DNA of 27,178 nucleotides from Azolla pinnata (Eukaryota > Streptophyta > Polypodiopsida > Salviniales > Salviniaceae). Shown here one piece after another: positions 10,863 to 21,213 of this stretch (the first letter of the stretch is position 1; each line of letters opens with the position of its first letter). Under the pieces are notes generated by a model. It saw only the letters and a program-made list of their open reading frames with translations. It was not told where the DNA came from and ran no database searches. Location of the stretch: NCBI GenBank assembly GCA_037176905.1, contig JBBBWG010001704.1, positions 7,681-34,858 of the forward strand. Direction: 5' to 3'. The position numbers were made by a program, and so were the translations under genes.

Positions 10863-13463
10863 ATGGCTCCTGCATTTCCCCGACAACTGATGAAACCCAG
10901 ATCAGGGCACAGTTTGATTATGGGCGTGTACTTTTGGAAACGTCGGACATATCTGATCCCAGCGATCTCAGGTCCACGTGCATGGAGGCTGAGATCACCT
11001 CAAACCAGTAGCTTCTTGGTGCCCTCCTCACTTTCTGCCAAGCCAGCAGAAAGGTTTGCTATTCTGCAATCTTCATCTCCTCCTCCCTCGGGCTTGGTGA
11101 GTTTGAGCCTGCTCAATCGTGGGGCAGTTTCATGTGCTTCATTTTCTTCATCATACTTCCTGAGCTCTCGCGGAATGGCATCCATCATGAATGGCATGCA
11201 GTGTGACGCAGGCTTTGAGAAAGGAAAGGGATTAGTCAGTAAGTGCAGTGATGAAATTCTGGATGCAATGCGGCGTAATGTGGATGTAGAGGAAGTAAGT
11301 TTTCAAGCAATCAACAAAGACAAGGATGAAATAGCAATTGAGGTAGAGCGTTATCTTAGCGTAGAGAAAAAAATGGGAATAGAAGTAGTCGTGAACGGTG
11401 ATGAATCGCCAAATGGAATGCAGTGTAATGCCGCTCTTAAGAAACTGAAGGGACTAATGGATGCTGGCACGGATGAAGCACTCAGTGGCCGTGTTAAAGT
11501 AAACGAAAAAAACAATGATGGAATAGAAAAAAGTAACTTTGAAGTGGAGACTGGAAAGCGGAAAAACGATGGAAACAATGATGAAATGGCAAGTGAGACA
11601 CACTGTAATATGGGGATACAGAAAGAAAACGGAACAGTGGATAAGAACAGCGATGAAGAAATTCATAAAGTTGTGGCCTTACTCCGGCAGTGTGCTAAAA
11701 GGAAGGATCTTAGTACGGGCAACAAGCTACACCTGGAAATCGCGGAAAAAGGAATGTTGAGGATGAATCCAGCTGTTGGAAATAGTCTAATGGATATGTA
11801 TGCAAAGTGTGGTCGGCTTGAAAAGGCACAGAATGTATTTGATAGCCTTCCGACCCAGAGTGTTGCATCATGGACTGTACTGATTTCAGCATATGTTCAA
11901 CATGGCCATGGCCAAATGGCTTTAACTCGATACCAGCAGATGTTAAGCAGTGGACTTTTTCCCAATGCTGTTACGTTTGCATGCATCTTGAAAGCATGTG
12001 GTAGCACAGGCGCTCTCGAGTTTGGTGAAGGGATACATCGTCAAATTGCGAAATATGGATTGTTGGATAAAGATATAGTGCTTGCCAACTCCTTGGTCCA
12101 GATGTATGCAAAGGCTGGAGCGCTTCCAAAAGCACAAAAGGTATTTGATAATCTTCGAGTTAAGCCTTTAGAGTCTTGGACATCATTAATATCAGGATAC
12201 ACCCAACATGGAAATAGTGAGGCAGCTCTCCGATGCTATAGAGATATGCAGAGCTATGGCACCTCACCTAATGTGGTTACGTTTGTCTGCATCTTGAAGG
12301 CATGTGGCAACTTAGGAGCTTCAAATGTAGGTCAAGGAATCCATGAGCAGATTGAGAAAGAACATTTGCTAGAAAAAAATGTAGTGGTTGGTAATGCTTT
12401 GGTGGACATGTATGCCAAATGTGGACTCCTTAAAAAAGCAGAAGAGGTATTTCAAAAGCTTCCTATGCGGAATGTGATCTCCTGGACGACACTGATAGCA
12501 GGATATGTCCAGCATGGTTATGGCCTCGAAGCACTAAGCTGTTTCAACCAGATGCAAATGCATCAAGTTTATCCGAATGCAGTTACTTTAGTTTGTGCCC
12601 TAAAAGCATGCGGTTACGTCAGAGCCTTGTCCAAGGGCACAGAAATACATGGTTGGATTCGTAGAGATGTTGTACTGCAGAAAAATAGCCTTGTTATTGG
12701 GGCATTGATATATATGTACACCAAATGCACTATGGTCGAGCTTGCCAGGGAGGTGTTTAATACTAGTAAGGCGTGTATTCGGGATATAACTCTATGGACG
12801 ACACTAATTGTGGGGCATGTGCAGAATGGATGTTATGAAGAAGCGCTCGATCTCTTTGAGGAGATGATACAGGAAGGTCAGAGTCCAAATGCGGCTACAT
12901 ATTCATCTATTCTAAAAGCATGTGGAGTCATCGGAGCGGCTGAAAAGGGTCAGGCGTTGTTCATCGGAATCGCCAATCGCAACCTGTTGAAAGAAGATAT
13001 GGTACTTAACAATTCAGCACTAGATATGTATGCACGAACTGGCTGGCATGAGAAAGCGCATGACTTATTCGCTGATCTGCCATGTCGAGATTTAGCATCA
13101 TGGAATACATTAGTTTCTGGGAATGCCCATCTTGGCGAGCATGAAAATGTTGTCAGTTTATTCAACCAGCTGATAACAGGTGGTTTGGTGCCAGATTCGA
13201 CATCCTTCACTCTGCTGCTTGTTAGTTGCAACAATGCAGGGCTGGTAGATGAGGCCCAGTGTTGTTTCGAGAAGTTGTCGAATGGAAGCTATGGCATCAC
13301 CCCAACCTTGGAGCACCATGTTTCAATCGTCGATCTTTTGGGTCGTGCTGGACAGGCTGAGAAGGCAGCAATCGTATTCGCACAGATGCCGTTCGCTACA
13401 CAGTTAACATCATGGTATGCTGTGATGAGGGATTGCCATAAATGGTCAAATTTGGGTATATGA
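10863..13463 (+). CDS. PLS-class pentatricopeptide repeat protein, organelle-targeted
   Basis: An open frame of 866 codons encodes a helical-repeat protein of the family that binds organelle transcripts for editing, splicing or stability. Residues 1-105 are rich in Ser, Arg and Leu with almost no acidic residues, as in a mitochondrial or plastid presequence. Residues about 106-269 form an acidic/lysine-rich linker with an internal threefold repeat. From about residue 270 to the end run PPR motifs in P-L-S order, with recurring NSLMDMYAKCG, SWTTLIAGYVQHG and VTFVCILKACG blocks and LEHHVSIVDLLGRAGQ near the C-terminus. The frame ends at WSNLGI, inside what is normally the start of the E motif, so E and DYW domains are missing. 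A likely intron at 13456-13536 would change this end. The exact target RNA cannot be read from the sequence. The start chosen is the first ATG giving a basic leader; Met105 is a less likely alternative. Confidence 0.9.
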   Translation: MAPAFPRQLMKPRSGHSLIMGVYFWKRRTYLIPAISGPRAWRLRSPQTSSFLVPSSLSAKPAERFAILQSSSPPPSGLVSLSLLNRGAVSCASFSSSYFLSSRGMASIMNGMQCDAGFEKGKGLVSKCSDEILDAMRRNVDVEEVSFQAINKDKDEIAIEVERYLSVEKKMGIEVVVNGDESPNGMQCNAALKKLKGLMDAGTDEALSGRVKVNEKNNDGIEKSNFEVETGKRKNDGNNDEMASETHCNMGIQKENGTVDKNSDEEIHKVVALLRQCAKRKDLSTGNKLHLEIAEKGMLRMNPAVGNSLMDMYAKCGRLEKAQNVFDSLPTQSVASWTVLISAYVQHGHGQMALTRYQQMLSSGLFPNAVTFACILKACGSTGALEFGEGIHRQIAKYGLLDKDIVLANSLVQMYAKAGALPKAQKVFDNLRVKPLESWTSLISGYTQHGNSEAALRCYRDMQSYGTSPNVVTFVCILKACGNLGASNVGQGIHEQIEKEHLLEKNVVVGNALVDMYAKCGLLKKAEEVFQKLPMRNVISWTTLIAGYVQHGYGLEALSCFNQMQMHQVYPNAVTLVCALKACGYVRALSKGTEIHGWIRRDVVLQKNSLVIGALIYMYTKCTMVELAREVFNTSKACIRDITLWTTLIVGHVQNGCYEEALDLFEEMIQEGQSPNAATYSSILKACGVIGAAEKGQALFIGIANRNLLKEDMVLNNSALDMYARTGWHEKAHDLFADLPCRDLASWNTLVSGNAHLGEHENVVSLFNQLITGGLVPDSTSFTLLLVSCNNAGLVDEAQCCFEKLSNGSYGITPTLEHHVSIVDLLGRAGQAEKAAIVFAQMPFATQLTSWYAVMRDCHKWSNLGI

Positions 13464-13536
13464 ATGAGCATTGCAACCCTTAGCAGTGTGGTGCACAATA
13501 ATGGGCTGATCTTCTTTTGTTTCTGCTTTCTTTCAG

Positions 13537-13619
13537 AGGCATCAGAATCAGAACCAGCAAGCAACAAAGGACCTGTTCAATCAGAGGTCGTGCTTGGCCG
13601 GCATGTATATATATGCTGA
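13537..13619 (+). CDS. Possible 3' terminal exon of the PPR gene
   Basis: A donor (G|GTATAT at 13456) and an acceptor with a strong pyrimidine tract (TTTCTGCTTTCTTTCAG, ending 13536) bracket an 81-base candidate intron. Joining them turns WSNLGI-stop into WSNLEASESEP..., which runs 27 residues past the junction and stops at TGA 13617-13619, inside the first satellite unit. The new Glu after Asn-Leu fits the usual G-N-x-E start of the E motif slightly better, but the rest does not look like an E domain. This is inference from splice signals only. Confidence 0.4.
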
Positions 13620-14258
13620 ATGAGCAGCTGAGGGTTTTGGCACGCTTGTCACATGTATGCTGAATGAGCTCATGCCAAAGGTTTTTGGCAAGCTTGCCAT
13701 ATGTATGAGCAGCTCAGGGTTAAGGTAAAGCTTATGCTGTGACCTGCTTAGGGTTTTGGCATATGCTTGCCACATATATATATATATATGCTGAATGAGC
13801 TGCTTAGGGTTTGGGCAAGCTTGCCAGATGTATGCTGAATGAGCAGTTCAGGGTTTTGGCAAGCTTGCCATATGTATGCTGAATGAGCTGCTTAGGGTTT
13901 TGGCAAAAGCTTGCCATATGTATGCTGAATGAGCTGCCTAGGGTTCTGGCAAAAGCTTGCCATATGTATGCTGAATGAGCTGCTTAGGGTTTTGGCAAAA
14001 GCTTGCCATGTGTATGCTCAATGAGCTGCTTAGGGTTTGGGCAAGCCTGCCATATGTATGCTGAATGAGCAGCTAGTTTTATCAAGCTCATGCTGAATGA
14101 GCTGCTTAGGGTTTTGGCAAGCTTGCCATATGTATGCTCAATGATTTTAGGGTTTTGGCAAGCTCATGCTGAATGAGCGGCTTAGGGTTTCGGCAAAAGC
14201 TTGCCATATGTATGCTGAATGAGCTGCTTAGGGTTTTGGCAAAAGCTTGTCATGTGTT
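13608..14258. repeat. 46-bp satellite with TTAGGG and AAGCTT palindrome
   Basis: About fourteen imperfect units run head to tail. The best-preserved ones are spaced exactly 46 bp apart (GCTGAATGAG or GCTCAATGAG at 13878, 13924, 13970 and 14016). The unit consists of TGCTGAATGAGCTGC, then TTAGGGTTTTGGC, then AAAAGCTTGCC and CATATGTA. Several copies have the shorter form GGCAAGCTTGCC, a perfect 12-bp palindrome. Early and late copies are truncated or carry AT insertions (13777-13790). The TTAGGGTTTT part resembles the telomere G-strand. It starts right after the PPR gene. Confidence 0.93.
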
Positions 14259-14408
14259 ATAAGTCTCCCAACCTCTTGATTGAACTCGCATGGGCCTCGA
14301 AGCGCTTCCCTGTCATGGAATAATACTTCACCTTCCTTTACACAGAGACATGTTCAGTTTCTGTCATCGTCGTTCTCTCTTACGTGGTCTCAAGTCTAGG
14401 ACTTTGAC

Positions 14409-14508
14409 NNNNNNNNNNNNNNNNNNNNNNNNNNNNNNNNNNNNNNNNNNNNNNNNNNNNNNNNNNNNNNNNNNNNNNNNNNNNNNNNNNNNNNNNNNNN
14501 NNNNNNNN
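14409..14508. other. Assembly gap of 100 N
   Basis: Exactly 100 N bases lie between the 46-bp satellite and the 28-bp minisatellite. A round 100 is the usual placeholder for a gap of unknown size, so distance and even order across it are not certain. The two repeat arrays explain why assembly failed here. Confidence 0.97.
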
Positions 14509-14569
14509 TAACAAAATACACGTTACGTGCACGAATGCGGTGAATACGTACGTACGCATTATGCACACG

Positions 14570-14880
14570 TACATCCGTATATATATGCATCTACATGTAC
14601 ATCGGTATATATACGCATCTACATGTGCATCGGTATATATACGCATCTACATGTGCATCCGTCTATATACGCATCTACATGTACATCCGTATATATATGC
14701 ATCTACATGTGCATGTGTATATATACGCATCTACATGTGCATCCGTATACATACGCATCTATGTGTACATCCGTACATATACGCATCTACATGTACATCC
14801 GTATATATACGCATCTACATGTACATCCGTATATATACGCAGCTACATGTACATCCGTACATATACGCATCTAGGTGAGC
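14570..14880. repeat. 28-bp minisatellite of alternating purine-pyrimidine
   Basis: GCATCTACATG recurs every 28 bases, at 14587, 14615, 14643, 14671, 14699, 14727, 14755, 14783, 14811, 14839 and 14867, with a few substitutions. Each unit also has ATCCGTATATATAC or a variant. The alternating CATG/TATATA/ACGCAT composition could favour cruciform or Z-form DNA. Because 28 is not a multiple of three, all frames stay open and give Tyr/Ile/His-rich translations that are artefacts. Confidence 0.93.
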
Positions 14881-15406
14881 ATGCATACGCATACGTGTCC
14901 GTATACACACGTACACGTACGTACACGTAGACCGTATGTCGTCGTTCTTGAGAAGATGAGCTACAGTGTCGTGAAGCTTCGAGGAGCCATGGCGTCTGCA
15001 GACTTCTGAGGAGACGTGGGAACGATCTGAAACACAGAAGAAAAAGCCTCGCTGCTGCTGACAGAGACGGAGGCGGGCAGAAAGAGAGCGAGAGCGAGAG
15101 GAGGGCGGCAAAGATCGTCATCTTCCCCTTTTTGCTTTTCGCCGCCGCATTCCATTCGTGATCTTCATTCGTCACTCGCATCATTCCGCTGCAGGGCGGC
15201 AAAGATCAGCTTCTCGAAGAGGAAGAAGAGACAGAAGGAGGAGGAGGAGGAGGAAGGAGGAGAAGAAGCATGAGCTTGCAATCTTCTTCTGTGAATTCGA
15301 AGCTTATGTACTGTGCACCTGCGTCCATGTTCTCAGTAACGCCGTGTGATTCGATTCTCTGATACTGAAGACTTGCATCTTCCCCGGTTTCTGTATATGC
15401 ACGCCT
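14881..15406. other. Upstream region of the RING gene
   Basis: The minisatellite decays into ACGTAC-rich sequence up to about 14930. After it comes GAG/AGG-rich sequence with an (AGG)n run near 15236-15262, plausibly the 5' leader of the gene starting at 15407. The string GGGCGGCAAAGATC occurs twice (near 15103 and 15195). I see no clear TATA box. The nearby gap may hide part of the promoter. Confidence 0.45.
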
Positions 15407-18400
15407 ATGGCGCAGAGCAGCTTCCGACCCGTCTTCGTTTCAGATTCGGCTTCTCCTCCTCCAGCTAAATTTTGTTATCCTCCTCGCACACCATATGGTG
15501 TCCGTCTGAACACAGTTCGGCCTGTTCGAAGGAGAAGGTCATGGCATCGTTCCACTGATCTGTACATGATTCTCTTCCCTCTTCTGTGTTTCGTGCTCCT
15601 ATTCATTGGTAAACAAACTGTTCATTTTCCTTCGATAATCTTACCTTCATGTTTTGGTTCAATTCTTGACCTTCTCACCACCGGGGCTTCCAGATCGGGC
15701 TTTCTTCTTTCGCTTTTGCAGTTCATTCCTTCTTCTTGTTAAATTGTTCTTTTTGCTTATGTGGCCTCAGTTTCTGCCTTGCTTATGTTCATCTCTAGGC
15801 ATCGCCTTTTCTGGTCAATATCTTAAGCTTTTCTTGTCTGTCCCTCGGGGAAATTGAAAGACAGAAGAGCATACTGAAATCATTAACCAAAATTTCCCAT
15901 TTGCATAATAGGGATCAATAACTTGAAGTTTACTGAGTTTCCCAATGAGCACATACACCATTATAGATTGTTTTGAAGTGAAACTGAAATTGCTGGGTTT
16001 GTGTCAATTAGTCCTCATTTATAGGTTTTTTTCATCCCTTTCAAGCAGAAGTATGCCTTTACAGAAAAGCCGCAAATACAAAAACATCATGAAGCTCCAG
16101 ATTTGTGAAAAGCAACATCAATGGAAAACTTCTAGATATGTACTTCCATCTGAGTTTGTTTGTCAAGATAATAGTGAGTGGAAAGTTACTCATTTTAGGT
16201 CTTATAATGTCTAGAAACTTATCAGATTCATTTATTTTAGGTCATAAATTGCAATCAGAAAGTATAGAACAGTTCTGTCTATTTTCCTTTGCACGTTCTT
16301 TAACAGTTTCTTGTTAATATTAATCACTAGTTTATGAAAGCTAAACTTGGATTCTATTATATGATAGGATCTCTTTGGGTGATGCTTAGCTTCTATGCAC
16401 CTGAAAATGTGGATTTTGGTAGAAATGTTTCCCATTTATTTAAAGCCAATTCACTGTTTGTGAGGAGAATTAAGGTGGCCATATCTTCCTTTGCAGATTT
16501 TTAGATGATTGTGGTGCATTATAGATTCCAACGTAGCATAAAAATTTACTTTAATTGTCAGATTACAAATGAGTTGCGAAATCAAGGTCTTGTTATTTAT
16601 GGGCTTCCTAAAATCCCTGCGCTGGATAAACAAGTGACTTGGGCAGAAGCTCATGACGTGACTGTTCTGAATGGAGGTCTCCAGGTTTGTGTTTTCTACA
16701 GATGCTCTCTTACATTACCACAAAAAACCACACAGGCAACACTTGCAGATATGCACAAACCTGTGTTTCCTTCAGTAGTATTAACAAATTATTTGTTTGC
16801 ATACATATTCAAGAAGGAAAATCACTTATTAAACATCGAGAACATTACCCTAAAGAGATCAACGGGAGATCTTTACTTTTTGTGTTTTAAATTGGCGTCT
16901 TTTGATTAGTTAGAAAATGAAAGATAAAATTGAATAACAATGATACTGATTGGCATTACAGAAAACACCAATTATGTCAACCAAGAATAATAAAGCCTTG
17001 AGAGTGGAGATCAAAATTAGAAGAAGAAAGGGCTTTAGTTTTAGGAAAGGAGTTCAAGAATAATCAAAGTCTAGGGTTTTTTTTTACTTTTTTACAATAG
17101 TACATTTTATTTATAAGAGTATGTCTAAAGGTCCTTAATTGCTATACTTGTGGATCTTATTCCTACTTTTCCTTTGTCGATGAATAAACTGTTACCAACT
17201 AACTCTTAGCATGCACCTACTGATACTATGATCGCAGAGCCCGTATTCCATTTGATAGGCAAGTTTTTCAACATACTGATACCCTAGAAAAAAGATCCAT
17301 CTGAGGGCTATGTATTACTGTATCCTGGTAGGTTTTACAAATCTAATGCCACTGTAAGAATAAAACAGGTCACAGAAGGCACTTTTGTTTGACGGGCCGG
17401 GATATGAGAAAACCCTCATGCTTCTTAATTGACTTAGAGGTTTTAAGTGCTTTCATGTGGTATGGGAATCCTAAAGGCAGTCAAAGGAAGGATGATACCA
17501 GTGAATGCTGGAAATGAAGAAGACATGGTGTTTGGATATTCTCAATGGACATGCACAATGGAAAACATAGGAAAAGAACAGATAAACAAACGAGAGAATG
17601 AGTCTAGTCCTCAAAACTGCATGCTCTCCTAGTAGAATATGCAACTTGAAATAGAATTGGAATTGTGGTGGATTCTTTACCAACACCACCATATCAAGAA
17701 TCGGATCTTAAAATAATCTTGGTGAAGTATTTTCTTTCATGATTCGTATGTCAGCTTGAACGTGAATGCTTTATTGATGCTAGTGATTTGTTTTTGTAAG
17801 GCCGAACTCTTACCTTGGTTAATCATATAGCAAGTGACTTTTCATTGTTAAATATAAACAGGAGTGGGACTTCTGGCTCAATGTGGGCTCTGAAGTGACA
17901 GTTCAGTACAACAGCTCAGATACAACGCAAGAGCTAATATTTGTAGTTGTAGAAGGTAAGCAGCAAACATTCATATTTTCTCCCAAGATATGGTGGCAAT
18001 ATGTTGAGCATTCTATTTATGGTCATGGATTCATTAGATATAGATAAAAGATGCTATCTGACCTAGTCCATGCTTTACATCTAATTGAAATGGATAGTTT
18101 CAAAAAAAACAAATCACATTCTCCCATGCATTTATTTGTGTACATTAAGACATTCTATTAGGATTAGCATTGAGGTTTACATAAGTTCATATTTCATTAC
18201 TGTTGATTCTGTTAGTGTAGACTCAATACTTCGAGTCATGTAGAAATACAAAGTCGACTGTAGAGAATGTTTTATGTATCAGTTTTGTGAACTTTTAGAG
18301 CAGGCAAATATAGGTTAGCTTTTGTTCACATTACACATTTATTCATTCTTACACATACTCAAAAATATTCTTTTGTACACGTGTGAAAGCCTTGCAGAAA

Positions 18401-21109
18401 AAGTTGGTATATCTGCATTTTCAGCTAATGGTTCAAAATGTCCGCTGACATTTATTTAGCATGCTCCAACATGTGTTTATGAATTGCTTAATGTCATCGT
18501 AGTCGTTAATCTAAATAAGATTACAAAATAAGGCAAGATTAGCCAACATAAATGCAAGGCCTATGAAGTAACATACATTAGCTGGCACTCTGATAGGATC
18601 TCTGATGCCATTCTGTTATAAAATGTTGCCTTTTCAGAGGTGGAATATATCTTTCAAGTTTTAATTTGCATGGCTCTCTTTGTATTATAATATTTATTCC
18701 TATTACATCATTTATAGCTTTTCCCATTGTGATTCTATCAACAAAAGCTGCCTTTTGTTTCAGCATTTTATTTCCCTAATCCCATAACCCTTAAACGTAT
18801 GCTTCACTTTCTGCAACTAGTGCCTTCTTTACATATAAATCAGATATTTGCGGTTGTACTTGAAGACCTTGTCCCCTGCATTCCCTTGGACTTTTTTTAT
18901 ATGCTAAATTTTTATAGATGCAACTCTTTAGGTGTGAATAGCTGTCAATATCTCTATAAACTCTCTTGTTCAAGCCTGTTTCATTCCTACCCATTGTTTT
19001 TATTGAATACATAGCGGCGTTACAATATAGCAATACCTGTGGTCGGGTGAAATAGTGCCTTTACATGGTGGATTAATTCTGTGGAATGAAGTTTACAGGG
19101 GAGGAGAAAATGCAAAAGTGGCTTAAAAATCCAAATAATATTGATATGGTATCTTCTTGGCAAGCTGTCCAAGGTTTGATTTTTAACTGATCTGTATCTC
19201 TAATGATGTTATGCTGTACATGTATTGTGTTTGTGATTTCATTTTTCTTCTGTAGTTAGGCACTGGAGACATTCAATATCGTGTGCAGATGGATCAAAAA
19301 TACCTATTTTCTTTTTTGAATCCAAATTCTGAAAATGCAGAGGTATCAAATGTTCTCTCTGCTCTTTTTTCGTTCATTGCTGTAGAACTTGGATTAAAAT
19401 GGCACATTTTTGCTGTAGGTTAGTGTGAATATTACTATTAGGGGCACATTACATGGTACAGATGATTACAAGTCTAAATGTACATCAACGACTTGTGAAG
19501 TATTTCTTGACTTTCTTGGCTCCGATGTGCTTCTCTTGACTACAGAAACCTTTCAGGTAAAGGTATTGATGGTAGTGCTCGCGCTCCAAACAAATTATCA
19601 TTCATGGGTTCTTTTTAACAGTGAAATCCCCTTTGCCCCTTTGCATAGGCACATCCTTTGTAATGGACAGACATGAAATTCCCAACAGTGCATCTGTCAT
19701 TTGCCTCTAATTAATATATATTGTTGACATGTAGTTTTTCTAATCATGTATTGAGGCATAAAGTCAATTTTTATTTCTGTGTGCAGGTAATTGAGCATAG
19801 AAATTCAGTCATACCTTCAAGGTTGCTGCAACAAGACAGTTATTTCTGGAGCGTTAATGTTACATTTGAACAAAGATGGGTGACTTACATGGCCTTCTGG
19901 GGTAAGAATTATAGTTTTCAATGTGTGACCATTTCATGTATGTATTTATAGCAAGCTAATACCAGGGTATATTTTGCAGGTGTAATGGGTTTGATCATGT
20001 TAATCATGTATATTTTTTGCAGACCATCGAGTCAGGAGATAGAAGTATCACGACGAAACCCTGAACCTTCTTTCGAAGGACCTACCATTCCTGTGGTTTT
20101 TGAAGAGGACAATAACGTGTCCAAATCTTTGCAATCAGAGGCCCTACCTGTTCTGTCAGCCGACTTGGATTTACAGGATCCTGAAGCTGTGGAAGATTTT
20201 ATGTGTATAATATGTTTTGACCAACGAAGAAATTGCTTTTTTGATCCATGCGGGCACTGCGCTACTTGCTATTCATGCAGTATGAAGTGAGTTTTCAACC
20301 TTCTTCTTGGAGACCCATTCATTAATTTGTGATTTTCTGCTCATAGAGGGTGTCTGGTTCCCATTTGTGGCAATCAACTGGCTGCAATGTGCATTGTCTT
20401 GCGGAGGTCCATAAAGTTATTACCATTACATTTGAACTAGTAGTATGCTTTTGCAACTGATGACATGACTAGAGATTCCCTTTCTTCTATTACCTGTGAT
20501 CTGGTTGTCAAAATCTGTGTTCTCTTGTGCAGTATGTTCTCTTTATCCATGCACAAAGTTATGTCTTGCCAATATTTTTAATTTGGGTTCTTATCGTACT
20601 ATTATTGTGCATTCAAGCAGCAAATGGACCGTGATTCCTTTAGGGGAGGCTATATCTACCATTGTTGTCTATTTTTGAGATACCCGGTTGTTTATCAAAC
20701 ATTTCATTGCTGGTAAAACACATCCAGGAGTCGAACTAAGATAATCCTCTCAGCTGATCTTTAGAGACTAAAATGATCGTCTAGGATTAGGCTTGTGATT
20801 TCTTGTTAACATGTTGCTACTTTCCGCAAGGTGACCTCGATTGCATCACTGATACTGTCTTTGATTTGTTTCTGTTCTTCAGTATCCTAATTCGTTGTGT
20901 ATATTTTGTGTTTACTCGGCATATTGGAGTGTTCAATAATTTTATTTTATTTTTGTAATTATGTAGCTCTGGAAAATTTTATTTTATTCCTTGTGATTAT
21001 ATTTAATCGTATGCTGTTCTCTTGTTCCAGGATTTTAAAAGACAAGAAGGCAACCTGTCCATTGTGTAGACAGCAAGTACGAGTTGTGAGGAAACTCTTC
21101 TTACGGTAA
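15407..21109 (+). CDS. APD-family membrane RING E3 ubiquitin ligase (10 exons)
   Basis: Coding exons are 15407-15608, 16368-16474, 16562-16684, 17862-17955, 19099-19173, 19260-19342, 19419-19556, 19787-19901, 19980-20286 and 21031-21109. All phases agree and give 440 residues. The order is a basic N-terminus (RPVRRRRSW, 38-46), membrane helix 1 (about 52-78), a lumenal domain like DUF4792/DUF4793 of the plant APD proteins, membrane helix 2 (about 306-328), a cytosolic acidic linker, and a C-terminal RING-HC. Zinc ligands are C388, C391, C403, H405, C409, C412, C424 and C427. Family landmarks are GRNVSHLF...ANSLFV, VTWAEAH and EWDFWLNVGS. In Arabidopsis, APD1 and APD2 are endomembrane E3 ligases needed for pollen mitosis. 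In a plant without pollen the role must be wider, which is inference. Exon 2 is short and was placed by phase and family similarity. The start is the first ATG before the basic segment. Confidence 0.88.
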
Positions 21110-21207
21110 AACTAAGTGATCATTTACACTTCCATTCTTCAATGGCACACCTTTGTATAGTCCATTAGAATTTAACTGGCATTACATTGTTTCATGTATA
21201 TTCATTC

Positions 21208-21213
21208 AATAAA
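21208..21213 (+). terminator. Polyadenylation signal of the RING gene
   Basis: AATAAA occurs about 100 bases after the stop codon at 21107-21109. It is preceded by T-rich sequence with TGTA (TTTCATGTATATTCATTC), which suits a plant far-upstream element. Cleavage would then fall around 21225-21240. Confidence 0.6.

Noticed and set aside
14570..14880. Possible CRISPR-like array of 28-bp repeats
   Set aside because: Repeats abut with no unique spacers, and the context is a plant nuclear genome. It is a minisatellite.
14527..14930. Three overlapping Tyr/Ile/His-rich frames near the gap
   Set aside because: A 28-bp repeat stays open in all three frames. The products are the same low-complexity peptide and not genes.
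20720..20770. GGAGTCGAAC string, like the T-arm of a reversed tRNA
   Set aside because: The flanking bases do not pair into a T-stem and I cannot build acceptor or anticodon arms. At most a remnant inside an intron.
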